A stretch of DNA of 64,000 bases from an uncultured Pelagibacteraceae bacterium (lineage in GTDB: Bacteria; Pseudomonadota; Alphaproteobacteria; Pelagibacterales; Pelagibacteraceae): the NCBI GenBank assembly GCA_902599805.1, contig CACKGP010000001.1, positions 62,001-126,000 on the forward strand, in the 5' to 3' direction. The notes below the pieces were generated by a model, which was not told where the DNA came from, made no database searches, and was given only the letters and a program-made list of their open reading frames with translations. Position 1 is the stretch's first letter; every line of letters begins with the position of its first letter. The translations under genes were made by a program, and so were the position numbers. Shown piece after piece: positions 18,699 through 26,689 of the stretch.

Positions 18699-19550
18699 AT
18701 GAAATTTGTTTCTTTTTTGCTTAAAGGCCAGCCAAAATTCGGTATTTCTAATGGAAATAATATCACAGATCTAACAGGTAAAATTAAAGGAGCACAGACT
18801 TTAAAAGAGCTTATATCGAATAAATCATTACAAGAGGCCAAAGATTTTTCAAAAAAAAATCCAGGAAAAATAAATTATAATGAAATCGAGTACCTGCCAG
18901 TAATTCCAAATCCTGGAAAAATAGTTTGTGTTGGCCTTAATTATAGTGAACATGTTAAAGAAACTGGAAGAACTGTAGAACAAAACCCTGTAATCTTTTT
19001 AAGAGTTCCTGAAAGTCAAACTGCACACAAACAACCAATTCAAAGACCAAAGGTATCAGAAAGCTTAGACTACGAGTGTGAGATGGCTGTAATAATGGGT
19101 GATGCTGGTAAACACATAAAACCTGAAAACGCTCTTAAACATATAGTGGGTTATTCTTGTTATAATGAATGTACTGTTAGAGAGTGGCAACAACATACAA
19201 GACAATTTGGAATGGGAAAAAATTTTGAAAGAACAGGAAGCTTTGGACCTCATATGATTTTAGCTGAGAACATCCCAGACTACACAAAATTATCAATTCA
19301 AACTCGTTTGAATGGAACAGTTATGCAAAGTGCAAAATTGAGCCAATTAATTTTTGATATACCTAGCTTAATTACTTACGTCTCTAAGGCTATACCTTGG
19401 AGAGCAGGGGATGTTCTAGTAACAGGAACTCCTGGAGGAGTAGGATTTAAGAGAAAACCACCTATTTTTATGAAAGATGGGGATAAAGTTGAGGTAGAGA
19501 TCTCAGAAATTGGGATACTTTCAAACATAATTAAGGATGAAAAAATCTAA
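18699..19550 (+). CDS. Fumarylacetoacetate hydrolase (FAH) family protein
   Basis: 283 aa. Typical FAH superfamily core: KIVCVGLNYSEHVKETG (about 72-88), LDYECEMAVIMG with two metal-binding Glu (about 122-133), SCYNECTVREWQQHTRQFGMGKNF (about 150-173) and VLVTGTPGGVGFKRKPP near 246-262. Members hydrolyse or decarboxylate 2,4-dioxo or dienoate acids from aromatic breakdown (fumarylpyruvate hydrolase, HHDD isomerase, hydratases). The third metal ligand, usually Asp, appears as Glu. Position between TRAP genes and ring-cleavage genes suggests it handles a meta-cleavage product. Confidence 0.9.
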   Translation: MKFVSFLLKGQPKFGISNGNNITDLTGKIKGAQTLKELISNKSLQEAKDFSKKNPGKINYNEIEYLPVIPNPGKIVCVGLNYSEHVKETGRTVEQNPVIFLRVPESQTAHKQPIQRPKVSESLDYECEMAVIMGDAGKHIKPENALKHIVGYSCYNECTVREWQQHTRQFGMGKNFERTGSFGPHMILAENIPDYTKLSIQTRLNGTVMQSAKLSQLIFDIPSLITYVSKAIPWRAGDVLVTGTPGGVGFKRKPPIFMKDGDKVEVEISEIGILSNIIKDEKI

Positions 19551-19554
19551 AATT

Positions 19555-19567
19555 AAAGCTAAGCTTT
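19555..19567. repeat. Short palindrome upstream of dctP
   Basis: AAAGCT-A-AGCTTT, a perfect 6-1-6 inverted repeat placed 30 bases before the dctP ATG and 5 bases after the FAH stop. Could be an operator or a weak RNA hairpin; function not shown. Confidence 0.35.
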
Positions 19568-19596
19568 AAGAATAAATTAATTTATTTGGGGGAAAA

Positions 19597-20613
19597 ATGA
19601 TTAAGAAAAAACTTATTGGTTTTTTGTTTGGAGTTTTCTCTTTAAGTTTATTTAGCTCAGCATCTGCTACTGAACTTAAATTGGCAACTTTCGAACCACC
19701 AAAAGCCTTCATCGCTAGTAAAATACTAGGAGCGTGGGCTGAAAAAGTTAATACGTGTGCAAATGGTAAACTAAATGTAAAAATGTATGCTGGTGGAGTT
19801 CTAGGTAGCCCACCTAAGCAATACGACATAGTTACAAAAGGTGTTGCTGATATTTCATGGACTGTTTTAGGTTACATTGGAGGTCAGTTCCCTTTAAGTT
19901 CAGTAATAGAACTTCCATTTTTAACAAGAACATCTGCAGCAGGATCAACTGCTTTAAATACATTATATGATGAAGGATATCTTGATAAAGAAATGTCAGG
20001 AATTCATTTGATCGGGTTACATTCAAATCCTGGTTATCAAATTCATATGAAAAATACTAAAGTTATGGATCCATCAGACTTTAAAGGAAAAAAAATGAGA
20101 GTTCCTAGTAAAATCGCAGGAACTATTCTTAAGACTTTAGGTGCTACTGGAGTAAAAGTTCCAGCGCCTGGTACTTACGAAGCTCTTAACAAAGGTGTCT
20201 TAGACGGAACACCTTTTCCTTATACAGCTGTAGGTTCATTTAAATTATTTGAAGTTACGAAATATCACACTGAAGTGAATATCACTAACGCTACTTTTGG
20301 ATTGATAATGAATAAAGACAAATACAAAAGTTTAGACTCGGTACAAAAAAAATGTATTGATAAGTTTAGTGGTCATGCCTTTAGTGGTTGGGCTTCAAAT
20401 TTAATTGATAGACAAAATGAAAAAATGAAAGAAGTTGTTGCAAATACTCCAGGTCATGAGATTGCAGTTGCTTCTCCAGCTGTTATTGCCAAGTATAAAA
20501 AAATACTTAAACCTATCGAAAAAGATTGGTTAGCAGAAATGAAAGGCAAAGGTCTTGATGGTGCTGGTGTGCTAAAAAGAGCCAGACAAATCATTAAGAA
20601 AATAGACGGCTAA
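19597..20613 (+). CDS. dctP: TRAP transporter substrate-binding protein (DctP family)
   Basis: 338 aa with a Sec signal peptide: basic MIKKK, hydrophobic core to about 20, predicted cut after SSASA (residue 24). Mature protein follows the DctP pattern: LKLATFEPPKAFIASKIL, GKLNVKMYAGGVLGSPPKQYDIVTKGVADISW (about 57-88), FKGKKMRVPSK and ATGVKVPAPGTYEALNKGVLDG with the carboxylate-binding Arg region (about 160-205). A GGGGG run lies just before the start. It supplies DctQM encoded divergently. Followed by a strong hairpin terminator, which would let this binding protein be made in excess. Confidence 0.95.
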   Translation: MIKKKLIGFLFGVFSLSLFSSASATELKLATFEPPKAFIASKILGAWAEKVNTCANGKLNVKMYAGGVLGSPPKQYDIVTKGVADISWTVLGYIGGQFPLSSVIELPFLTRTSAAGSTALNTLYDEGYLDKEMSGIHLIGLHSNPGYQIHMKNTKVMDPSDFKGKKMRVPSKIAGTILKTLGATGVKVPAPGTYEALNKGVLDGTPFPYTAVGSFKLFEVTKYHTEVNITNATFGLIMNKDKYKSLDSVQKKCIDKFSGHAFSGWASNLIDRQNEKMKEVVANTPGHEIAVASPAVIAKYKKILKPIEKDWLAEMKGKGLDGAGVLKRARQIIKKIDG

Positions 20614-20627
20614 TAATAAAAAATCTT

Positions 20628-20664
20628 ATGAGCCCGCGTTATATATAGCGGGCTCATACTTTTT
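20628..20664 (+). terminator. Rho-independent terminator after dctP
   Basis: Perfect 10-bp stem ATGAGCCCGC (20628-20637) / GCGGGCTCAT (20648-20657), 10-base loop, then a T-rich tract. It is by far the most GC-rich hairpin in the surrounding AT-rich DNA. Confidence 0.85.
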
Positions 20665-20668
20665 CTAG

Positions 20669-20674
20669 TATAAT
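20669..20674 (+). promoter_or_regulatory. Candidate -10 element for the extradiol dioxygenase gene
   Basis: TATAAT just behind the dctP terminator and 6 bases before the ATG at 20681. The -35 position falls in the hairpin and has no consensus. A start here would give a leaderless transcript. Confidence 0.35.
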
Positions 20675-20680
20675 AATAAT

Positions 20681-21655
20681 ATGGCAGTTTCGGCATTAAG
20701 CTATATAGGTGTAAACTCAGACAAAATTGACGATTGGTCTGACTATTCTGAAAAATGTTTGGGTATGCAAAAAATTGATAGAGGCAAAGGGTCTTTATCT
20801 TTTAGAATGGACGATCACAAACAGAGACTAGCGATTACTGGTGACACCGGAGACAGTTTGGCTTTCGTAGGCTTTGAGGTTGATAAAAAAGAGGATCTTC
20901 AAACTTATGCAGCGAAGTTAGAGTCTAAAAATATAAAAGTTACTTTAGGTAATTCTTCCTATTCAGATAAAAGATTTGTTCAAGAACTAATTCATTTTAA
21001 TGATCCACAAGGTAACAGAGTCGAATTAGTTTTTAATCCAATGAAAGACACTGAACCATTTAAACCATCAAGACCAATTTCTGGATTTAAAACAGGAGCA
21101 TTGGGTATGGGCCATGTGGTTTTACATGTCAAAGATTTTAACAAAGTGGTTCCTTTTTATAGAGATATTCTTGGTTTCAAAATTAGTGATTACAGTAATA
21201 CACCAATCTCATTATGTTTTTTTCACATTAATGGTCGTCACCACAGCCTAGCTTTATTTGGTTCGGGAAAAATTGGTTTTCACCATTTTATGGTTGAGTA
21301 CAATAGTCTAGATGATGTTGGGCAAGGTTATGATTTAGTACAATATAAAGATAATGCTATCGCATACACAATGGGTCGTCATACAAATGATTACATGACA
21401 TCTTTTTATTCTATAACACCATCTGGTTTTTTTGTAGAAAATGGATGGGGAGGAAGAATTATTGACCCAAGTACATGGAAATCACACGAAACTTTTGAAG
21501 GCCCAAGTTTTTGGGGGCACGAAAGACTTTATCTTCCAGATGACGAAAGGATGAAGTTTAGAAATAAAAGACTAGATACTGCTGCAAAAGGGAAGCAGGC
21601 ACCATTGTTAGTTGACTGCCCCTGGCTATATTCAAAAATTAATAAGAAAAAATAA
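20681..21655 (+). CDS. Type I extradiol ring-cleavage dioxygenase (VOC, BphC-like)
   Basis: 324 aa, two tandem VOC domains (about 6-120 and 143-265), as in 2,3-dihydroxybiphenyl / catechol 2,3-dioxygenases. All active-site residues of that class can be aligned: iron ligands H145 (GMGHVVLHV), H202 (FHHFMVEYNSLDDVG) and E253 (FFVENGWG), second-sphere H188 region (GRHHS), H234 (GRHTND) and Y243 (SFYSITP). It should open a catechol next to the hydroxyls (meta cleavage) using Fe(II) and O2. The natural catechol is unknown. Sixteen bases separate it from the FAD hydroxylase gene, the natural preceding step. Confidence 0.9.
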   Translation: MAVSALSYIGVNSDKIDDWSDYSEKCLGMQKIDRGKGSLSFRMDDHKQRLAITGDTGDSLAFVGFEVDKKEDLQTYAAKLESKNIKVTLGNSSYSDKRFVQELIHFNDPQGNRVELVFNPMKDTEPFKPSRPISGFKTGALGMGHVVLHVKDFNKVVPFYRDILGFKISDYSNTPISLCFFHINGRHHSLALFGSGKIGFHHFMVEYNSLDDVGQGYDLVQYKDNAIAYTMGRHTNDYMTSFYSITPSGFFVENGWGGRIIDPSTWKSHETFEGPSFWGHERLYLPDDERMKFRNKRLDTAAKGKQAPLLVDCPWLYSKINKKK

Positions 21656-21670
21656 TATTAATTTTAATTA

Positions 21671-23113
21671 ATGAAACATTACGATGTTATAATTGTAGGC
21701 TTAGGTCCAACAGGTGGTACCTTAGCAAATTTATTAGCTCTAAATGGATTTTCAATTTTAATTTTAGAAAGAGAAAAAAATTTATACGCATTACCTAGAG
21801 CAGTTCATTTTGACGATGAAATTATGAGGGTTTTTCAAACTATAGGTATCACAAAAAAATTTTTAAAAAATACTATAATCAACAAAGGTACAAAATTTGT
21901 TAATTCCGAAGGAAAAATATTACTTGATTGGCCCCGTCCAAAAGCAATAACTGAAAATGGATGGTATCCAAGCTATAGGTTTCACCAGCCAGATTTAGAG
22001 AGACATCTACGTAATCGACTCAAAACTTTTAAAAAGGTAAGACTCTTGCAAAATACGGAAGTAATCAAAATTAAAAATAATAAAAACTTTGTTGATTTAT
22101 TTTTCAAAAGAAAAAATAAAACACAAAAGGTTTCTTCAAAGTATGTAATTGGTTGTGATGGAGCAAGATCTACCACAAGAGAACAGATGGGTTCAGTTTT
22201 GGATAATTTAGGTTTTACTCAAAAGTGGGCTGTGGTTGACTTAATATTGAGAAAAAATAAAAATAAATTACCAGATAGAACTATTCAATATTCTAACTCA
22301 GAAAGACCAGCAACCTATTGTAGAAATGTTGGTAAAAGAAGAAGATGGGAGTTTGCTATTCAGGATAATGAAAATGAGAAAGAAATTTTATCTGACAAAT
22401 ACATTTGGAATTTTCTTAAACCTTGGCTTAACGAAAAAGAAGCTTATTTAGAAAGAAAAGCAATTTATATTTTCCAGTCTGCTATAGCTAGAAAATGGAG
22501 AAAGGGTAGAATTTTTATTGCCGGTGATGCTGCACACCTAATGCCACCATTTATGGGACAAGGTATGTGTGCTGGTATCAGAGATGCATCAAATCTGGCT
22601 TGGAAAATAAGTTGGTGTATTAATAACAAACATGATGAAAAATTTTTAGACACTTATCAAACAGAAAGATTTTCAAACGCAAAAGAGTATATTGAGACAA
22701 CAATGAGAATGGGAGAGTTTGTTAATGCAGTAGGGACTGATAATATTACTGATAATATCTCTTCTGGGCCTGATGGCACAAAAAGTATGCAATCGATTAA
22801 ACCTAAATTGGGAATTGGCCTTGGAAGTAACAAAGATAAAAACAGGGGTAAAATTTTTCCTCAACTTAGAATGAAAAATGGTAAAACTTTAGATGAAAAA
22901 TTTTCAAAATCCCCTTTATTACTCACATCATCTAAATTAGCAAAAAAAGTTTCTTTAAAAATACAGTCAATTACAGACAAAGACATTAGAGGGCTTAGCG
23001 ACTTATTAAAAACCTATAAAGCTAAAGCATTAATTGTTCGCCCAGATAGGTTTATTCTTAAAACATGTAATTCAGCAAATGACTTTAATCGAATAAATTA
23101 TTTGCCGCTTTAA
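21671..23113 (+). CDS. FAD-dependent aromatic hydroxylase, MhpA-like
   Basis: 480 aa class A flavoprotein monooxygenase. Motifs in order: GxGxxG dinucleotide site (VGLGPTGGTLANLLA, about 9-23), YALPRAVHFDDEIMRVFQTIG as in 3-(3-hydroxyphenyl)propionate hydroxylase (about 41-61), the DG motif YVIGCDGARSTTR (about 158-170), and the GD motif GRIFIAGDAAHLMPPFMGQGM (about 278-298). It would add an ortho hydroxyl to a phenol using NAD(P)H and O2. Shorter than E. coli MhpA (about 550), mostly in the C-terminal part. Its 3' end overlaps convergent BKACE gene by 29 bases. Confidence 0.88.
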   Translation: MKHYDVIIVGLGPTGGTLANLLALNGFSILILEREKNLYALPRAVHFDDEIMRVFQTIGITKKFLKNTIINKGTKFVNSEGKILLDWPRPKAITENGWYPSYRFHQPDLERHLRNRLKTFKKVRLLQNTEVIKIKNNKNFVDLFFKRKNKTQKVSSKYVIGCDGARSTTREQMGSVLDNLGFTQKWAVVDLILRKNKNKLPDRTIQYSNSERPATYCRNVGKRRRWEFAIQDNENEKEILSDKYIWNFLKPWLNEKEAYLERKAIYIFQSAIARKWRKGRIFIAGDAAHLMPPFMGQGMCAGIRDASNLAWKISWCINNKHDEKFLDTYQTERFSNAKEYIETTMRMGEFVNAVGTDNITDNISSGPDGTKSMQSIKPKLGIGLGSNKDKNRGKIFPQLRMKNGKTLDEKFSKSPLLLTSSKLAKKVSLKIQSITDKDIRGLSDLLKTYKAKALIVRPDRFILKTCNSANDFNRINYLPL

Positions 23114-23864
23114 CTTTTGTTTCATTATTAGGAGCTATATTTCCATCTGGCAATAAAAAAGAATTTTCAAAACCAACTCTGATTTTACCACCAAGTTTTA
23201 TTGCAGTTTCTAGACAAGAAATTTCCTCTTTTGCAAATGCACATACTGCCCAGTCAGCATTAAATTCATTTTCTCTAAGTTTTTGAGTAAACAAAGAAAT
23301 TTTTTTGGGATTACTTATTTTTCCAGTGTAATGTCCTATTACAAACATGCACCATACACCATCCTTAGAAATCTTACATTGAGTCAAAAGATTTGATAAT
23401 AGATCTATATCTTCTGGTTCATAACAAATGTGTTGAATTTTAGTACCAGCTTCAGTTAATTTTTGGTAAATTTTTATGTCTTCACTTTTTGGTAATCTCG
23501 ATGGAATCATTTCTCTTATACCAATTGAAATACCAGGAGGTAAAACATCGTAAGCAAGCTTTCGCATTTCCTCTGGAGAATATTTTCCAATAGCCTCAGT
23601 TGTAATTTGCAAATGCATCTTTGGAACTTTTTTTTGAAGCTCACTCAAAGTTTCTTTACATAAACCACTATCTAAAACATGCTCACCTTTATTATTTCTT
23701 GTATGGAAATGAATCGCCTCTGCTCCAGCTTTGAAGCAGGCTTCTCCTGTTTTAACAATTTCATTTATAGTTATAGGAACTGCCGCATGATCTTTTTTCA
23801 TTGGCCTTGCGCCATTAGGTGCAACCATTAATCGTGGTAAATTATCTGGTTTATAAAAATTCAC
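23085..23864 (-). CDS. BKACE family (3-keto-5-aminohexanoate cleavage-like) enzyme
   Basis: 259 aa TIM-barrel. GTG start, supported by the usual opening LPRLMVAPNGARPMKKDH. Zinc ligands are seen in EAIHFHTRNNKGEH (His-x-His, about 49-62) and the late ligand region GGKIRVGFENSF (about 224-235); ITTEAIG is the strand 3 motif. BKACE enzymes condense a beta-keto acid with acetyl-CoA to give acetoacetate and a new CoA thioester. Substrate is not predictable by eye. It is opposite to the hydroxylase, sharing 29 bases at the 3' ends, so it may or may not belong to the aromatic route. Confidence 0.86.
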   Translation of the reverse strand: MNFYKPDNLPRLMVAPNGARPMKKDHAAVPITINEIVKTGEACFKAGAEAIHFHTRNNKGEHVLDSGLCKETLSELQKKVPKMHLQITTEAIGKYSPEEMRKLAYDVLPPGISIGIREMIPSRLPKSEDIKIYQKLTEAGTKIQHICYEPEDIDLLSNLLTQCKISKDGVWCMFVIGHYTGKISNPKKISLFTQKLRENEFNADWAVCAFAKEEISCLETAIKLGGKIRVGFENSFLLPDGNIAPNNETKVKAANNLFD

Positions 23865-23888
23865 TGTATAATAAATTTTTATTCTTCA

Positions 23889-24977
23889 TTATATGCTATC
23901 TCCCAGGTAAATTCCTAGTGAAAGAGCTGTTTCTACCAAAGAATCTTTTCTCTCGACATTTTTATAAGTTTTAATTCCCTCATCAATTGGAACATCTATA
24001 ACTCTTCTATCTTTCCAAGCAACCATACGATCAAATTTTTTTTGATTTAATAAATCAACAGCATAAACACCAAACGCACTTGCTAGTATCCTATCGCTTG
24101 CGATAGGCGGCGCTCCTCTTTGAACATGACCAAGTGACGTAACCCTACATTCAACGTCTGTTTTTTTCATAAGTTCTTTTGCAATGTAGTCTCCTATACC
24201 ACCGAGTCTTTGTTCACCGTCAATATATTTGTGGACCACTTGAGACCCATCTTCTTTTTTAACAGCCTCAGCAACTACTATTAAAGAGTGTTGAACATCA
24301 TGTTTTTTCATTGAATTAAGTTTTTTGATTATTCCATCTATCGAATATTTAATTTCTGGAATTAAGATAATATCCGCTCCGCCTGCAATTCCTGCATTAA
24401 GGGCAATGTGTCCTGTATCTCTACCCATAACCTCAAGTATCATTGATCTTCTGTGACTAGCAGCGGTAGACTGAAGATTGTCCAGTGCTTGTGTTGCAAC
24501 ATCTACTGCAGTATGAAAACCAATTGAGCTTTCTGTTGCTCCTACGTCATTATCAATTGTTTTTGGTATAGCTACTATTTTCATATCACCATCTTTTGCA
24601 AGTTTTTTTAAGATTTGCATACTTCCATCTCCTCCTATAATAATTAAACCATCAAGTTTCATTGAGTGATATCCTTCAATTATTTCTTTTGATTTATCGA
24701 CATGCTTGCCATCCTCTGTGGGAATTTTAAAGGGGTTTCCTTTATTTGTTGATCCCAAAAAGGTTCCACCTTGTCTTAAAAGATATCCTGCAAAAGTTTT
24801 ATATGTTAATTGTATTGCATCTACTGGACGTTTAATTAATCCAGCTGTGCCATCTCTAATTCCATATACTTCCATGTTATATTTATTTTTTGCTCTATAA
24901 AATATTGATCTGATCGCTGCATTTAGACCCCCACAGTCGCCACCGCTAGTTAAAACTCCAATTTTTTTACTGCTCAT
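23889..24977 (-). CDS. pfkA: 6-phosphofructokinase (PfkA family)
   Basis: 362 aa. Phosphorylates fructose 6-phosphate at C1, the committed glycolytic step. GVLTSGGDCGGLNAAIR (7-23), IIIGGDGSMQIL (112-123) and IPKTIDNDVGATESSIGFHTA (137-157) are visible; D142 is the catalytic base. At the donor-determining positions (E. coli 104 and 124) it has Gly (GGDGS) but Lys (PKTIDND). Gly104 argues for ATP, while Lys124 is shared with pyrophosphate enzymes, so the donor is not settled. Divergent from pyruvate kinase with a 65-base spacer. Confidence 0.93.
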   Translation of the reverse strand: MSSKKIGVLTSGGDCGGLNAAIRSIFYRAKNKYNMEVYGIRDGTAGLIKRPVDAIQLTYKTFAGYLLRQGGTFLGSTNKGNPFKIPTEDGKHVDKSKEIIEGYHSMKLDGLIIIGGDGSMQILKKLAKDGDMKIVAIPKTIDNDVGATESSIGFHTAVDVATQALDNLQSTAASHRRSMILEVMGRDTGHIALNAGIAGGADIILIPEIKYSIDGIIKKLNSMKKHDVQHSLIVVAEAVKKEDGSQVVHKYIDGEQRLGGIGDYIAKELMKKTDVECRVTSLGHVQRGAPPIASDRILASAFGVYAVDLLNQKKFDRMVAWKDRRVIDVPIDEGIKTYKNVERKDSLVETALSLGIYLGDSI

Positions 24978-25042
24978 TTAAATTAAATTTTGTTAAATAT
25001 TTTTTTTTAAAGGAAGAAGTGTTATAACATAAAAATCTTTAA

Positions 25043-26455
25043 ATGGAAAAAAAAGCAAAAATCATAGCTACTTTAGGTCCGGCAATATATAGTGAAAACA
25101 AGTTAAAAAAGCTTGTAGATCTTGGTGTAGATGCGTTTAGAATTAATTTTAGTCATAACACTAGTGGTATTGATAAGATAGTTTCAAAAATTCGAAAAGT
25201 TGAAAAAAAAAATGGAAAAAAATTATCTCTTATAGCTGACCTTCAAGGTATAAAACTTAGAATAGGTAAAGTTAAAAATGAGAACCAACAAATCAGATAT
25301 AATCAACGCTTTATATTTGATGGTAAAAAAATCCCTGGTAATTCAAAAAGAGTAAACTTTCCTCATCCCAAGATAATTAAAAAATTAAAAAAAGGTAGCA
25401 AGATTTTAATTGATGATGGAAAGTATTTATTCACAGTAATTAGCAAAAAGGGAAATGCAGTAACTACAAAATGCCAGAGTCAAAATTGTATATTAAAAAG
25501 TAATAAGAGCTTTCATGTTCCAAATTTAGATATTGTTTTTAATAAACTAACAGGAAAAGATAGAAAAGACATTAAGACTGCAGTTAAACTTGGTTGTAAT
25601 TGGATTGCCTTGTCTTATTTACAAAATGAAAAGCTGATACAAGAAACAAGAAGATTAATAAGGAAAGATATGGGCATTATTTCAAAAATTGAAAATAAAC
25701 ATGCTCTTAAAAATATTGAAAAAATTATCCAAGCGACAGATTCAATCATGATTGCCAGGGGTGATTTGGCAGTCGACATTGGCCATAGTGAAGTTCCAAA
25801 AGTTCAATTAAGTCTTATAAAAAAAAGTTCTCAATTTTCAAAATCTGTAATTGTTGCTACTCAAATGTTAGAAAGCATGATTAAAAATACTACAGCAACA
25901 CGGGCTGAAATAAATGATATCGCAACTGCAATATTTCAAGGTGCAGATACAGTAATGTTGTCAGCAGAGACAGCTATCGGCAAATTTACTACCCAAGCTG
26001 TTTCTACTATGACCCAAACTATTAGATCTGCTGAAAAATACAAAAGAGAGCACATAGAAGATTTTAAAAATTCTGTTGTTACAAATAAAGATCCAGTAAA
26101 ATCTATTCTTCGCTCTGTTAAGGATATTGCTTATAATCCAAATGTAAAAGCTATAATAGTGTTCTCTAATTCTGGTAAGTCTGCTAAACTTGTTTCGGCA
26201 ATGCGTCCTGCTGCAAAAATAGTAACGATTTCACCTAATATAAATGTGAGTAGACAGGTATCAATGCTTTGGGGTGTACAATCTATAAATAGTAGAGATG
26301 CAAATGGATGGAAGGATATGATGTCTATTTCTAAGGAAATTATAAAAAAACTTAAATTTATTAAAAAGAATGACTTTGTAATTATAACTGCAGGTTTACC
26401 TTTTGGTAGAGCAGGCATGACTAACATGGTCAGGTTATATAAAGTTGGTTCTTAG
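25043..26455 (+). CDS. pyk: Pyruvate kinase
   Basis: 470 aa. Transfers phosphate from PEP to ADP, the last glycolytic step. Signatures: KIIATLGPA and FRINFSHN (about 32-40), ADLQG (PKIRIG region here reads IKLRIG), ISKIENKHALKNI containing the catalytic Lys (about 213-225), MIARGDLAVDIG (about 236-247) and ATQMLESMIKNTTATRAEINDIATAIFQGAD. It carries the small C-terminal domain with TAGLPFGRAGMTNMVRL. Only the Pro of the usual LQGPK stretch is changed, which is not expected to abolish activity. Head to head with pfkA. Confidence 0.95.
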   Translation: MEKKAKIIATLGPAIYSENKLKKLVDLGVDAFRINFSHNTSGIDKIVSKIRKVEKKNGKKLSLIADLQGIKLRIGKVKNENQQIRYNQRFIFDGKKIPGNSKRVNFPHPKIIKKLKKGSKILIDDGKYLFTVISKKGNAVTTKCQSQNCILKSNKSFHVPNLDIVFNKLTGKDRKDIKTAVKLGCNWIALSYLQNEKLIQETRRLIRKDMGIISKIENKHALKNIEKIIQATDSIMIARGDLAVDIGHSEVPKVQLSLIKKSSQFSKSVIVATQMLESMIKNTTATRAEINDIATAIFQGADTVMLSAETAIGKFTTQAVSTMTQTIRSAEKYKREHIEDFKNSVVTNKDPVKSILRSVKDIAYNPNVKAIIVFSNSGKSAKLVSAMRPAAKIVTISPNINVSRQVSMLWGVQSINSRDANGWKDMMSISKEIIKKLKFIKKNDFVIITAGLPFGRAGMTNMVRLYKVGS

Positions 26456-26559
26456 AGATAATATTTGTGAGTGATTACAAAAATTATTATAGTTGAGGAC
26501 TTGTAAGCAGAAACGTAAAATAATTTTTTTTTTACTTCTTTAAAACTCTTGTGTATTAA

Positions 26560-26565
26560 TATACT
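26560..26565 (+). promoter_or_regulatory. Candidate -10 for tRNA-Leu
   Basis: TATACT 26 bases before the mature tRNA 5' end; no clear -35. The 136-base gap between pyk and the tRNA has no other recognisable feature beyond T-runs. Confidence 0.3.
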
Positions 26566-26591
26566 AACAATAACAATAAAGATTACGATGT

Positions 26592-26676
26592 GCCCTCGTG
26601 GTGAAATGGTAGACACAAAGGACTTAAAATCCTTGCCCGCAAGGGAGTGCCAGTTCGAGTCTGGCCGAGGGCACCA
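26592..26676 (+). tRNA. tRNA-Leu(UAA)
   Basis: 85 bases with encoded CCA. Acceptor arms GCCCTCG / CGAGGGC pair fully, discriminator A; anticodon loop CTTAAAA carries TAA; a long variable arm (CCCGCAAGGG) marks a class II tRNA; T-arm has GTTCGAGTC. The next gene begins 13 bases after the CCA end and may share its promoter. Confidence 0.97.
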
Positions 26677-26689
26677 ATGAAACTTAACA

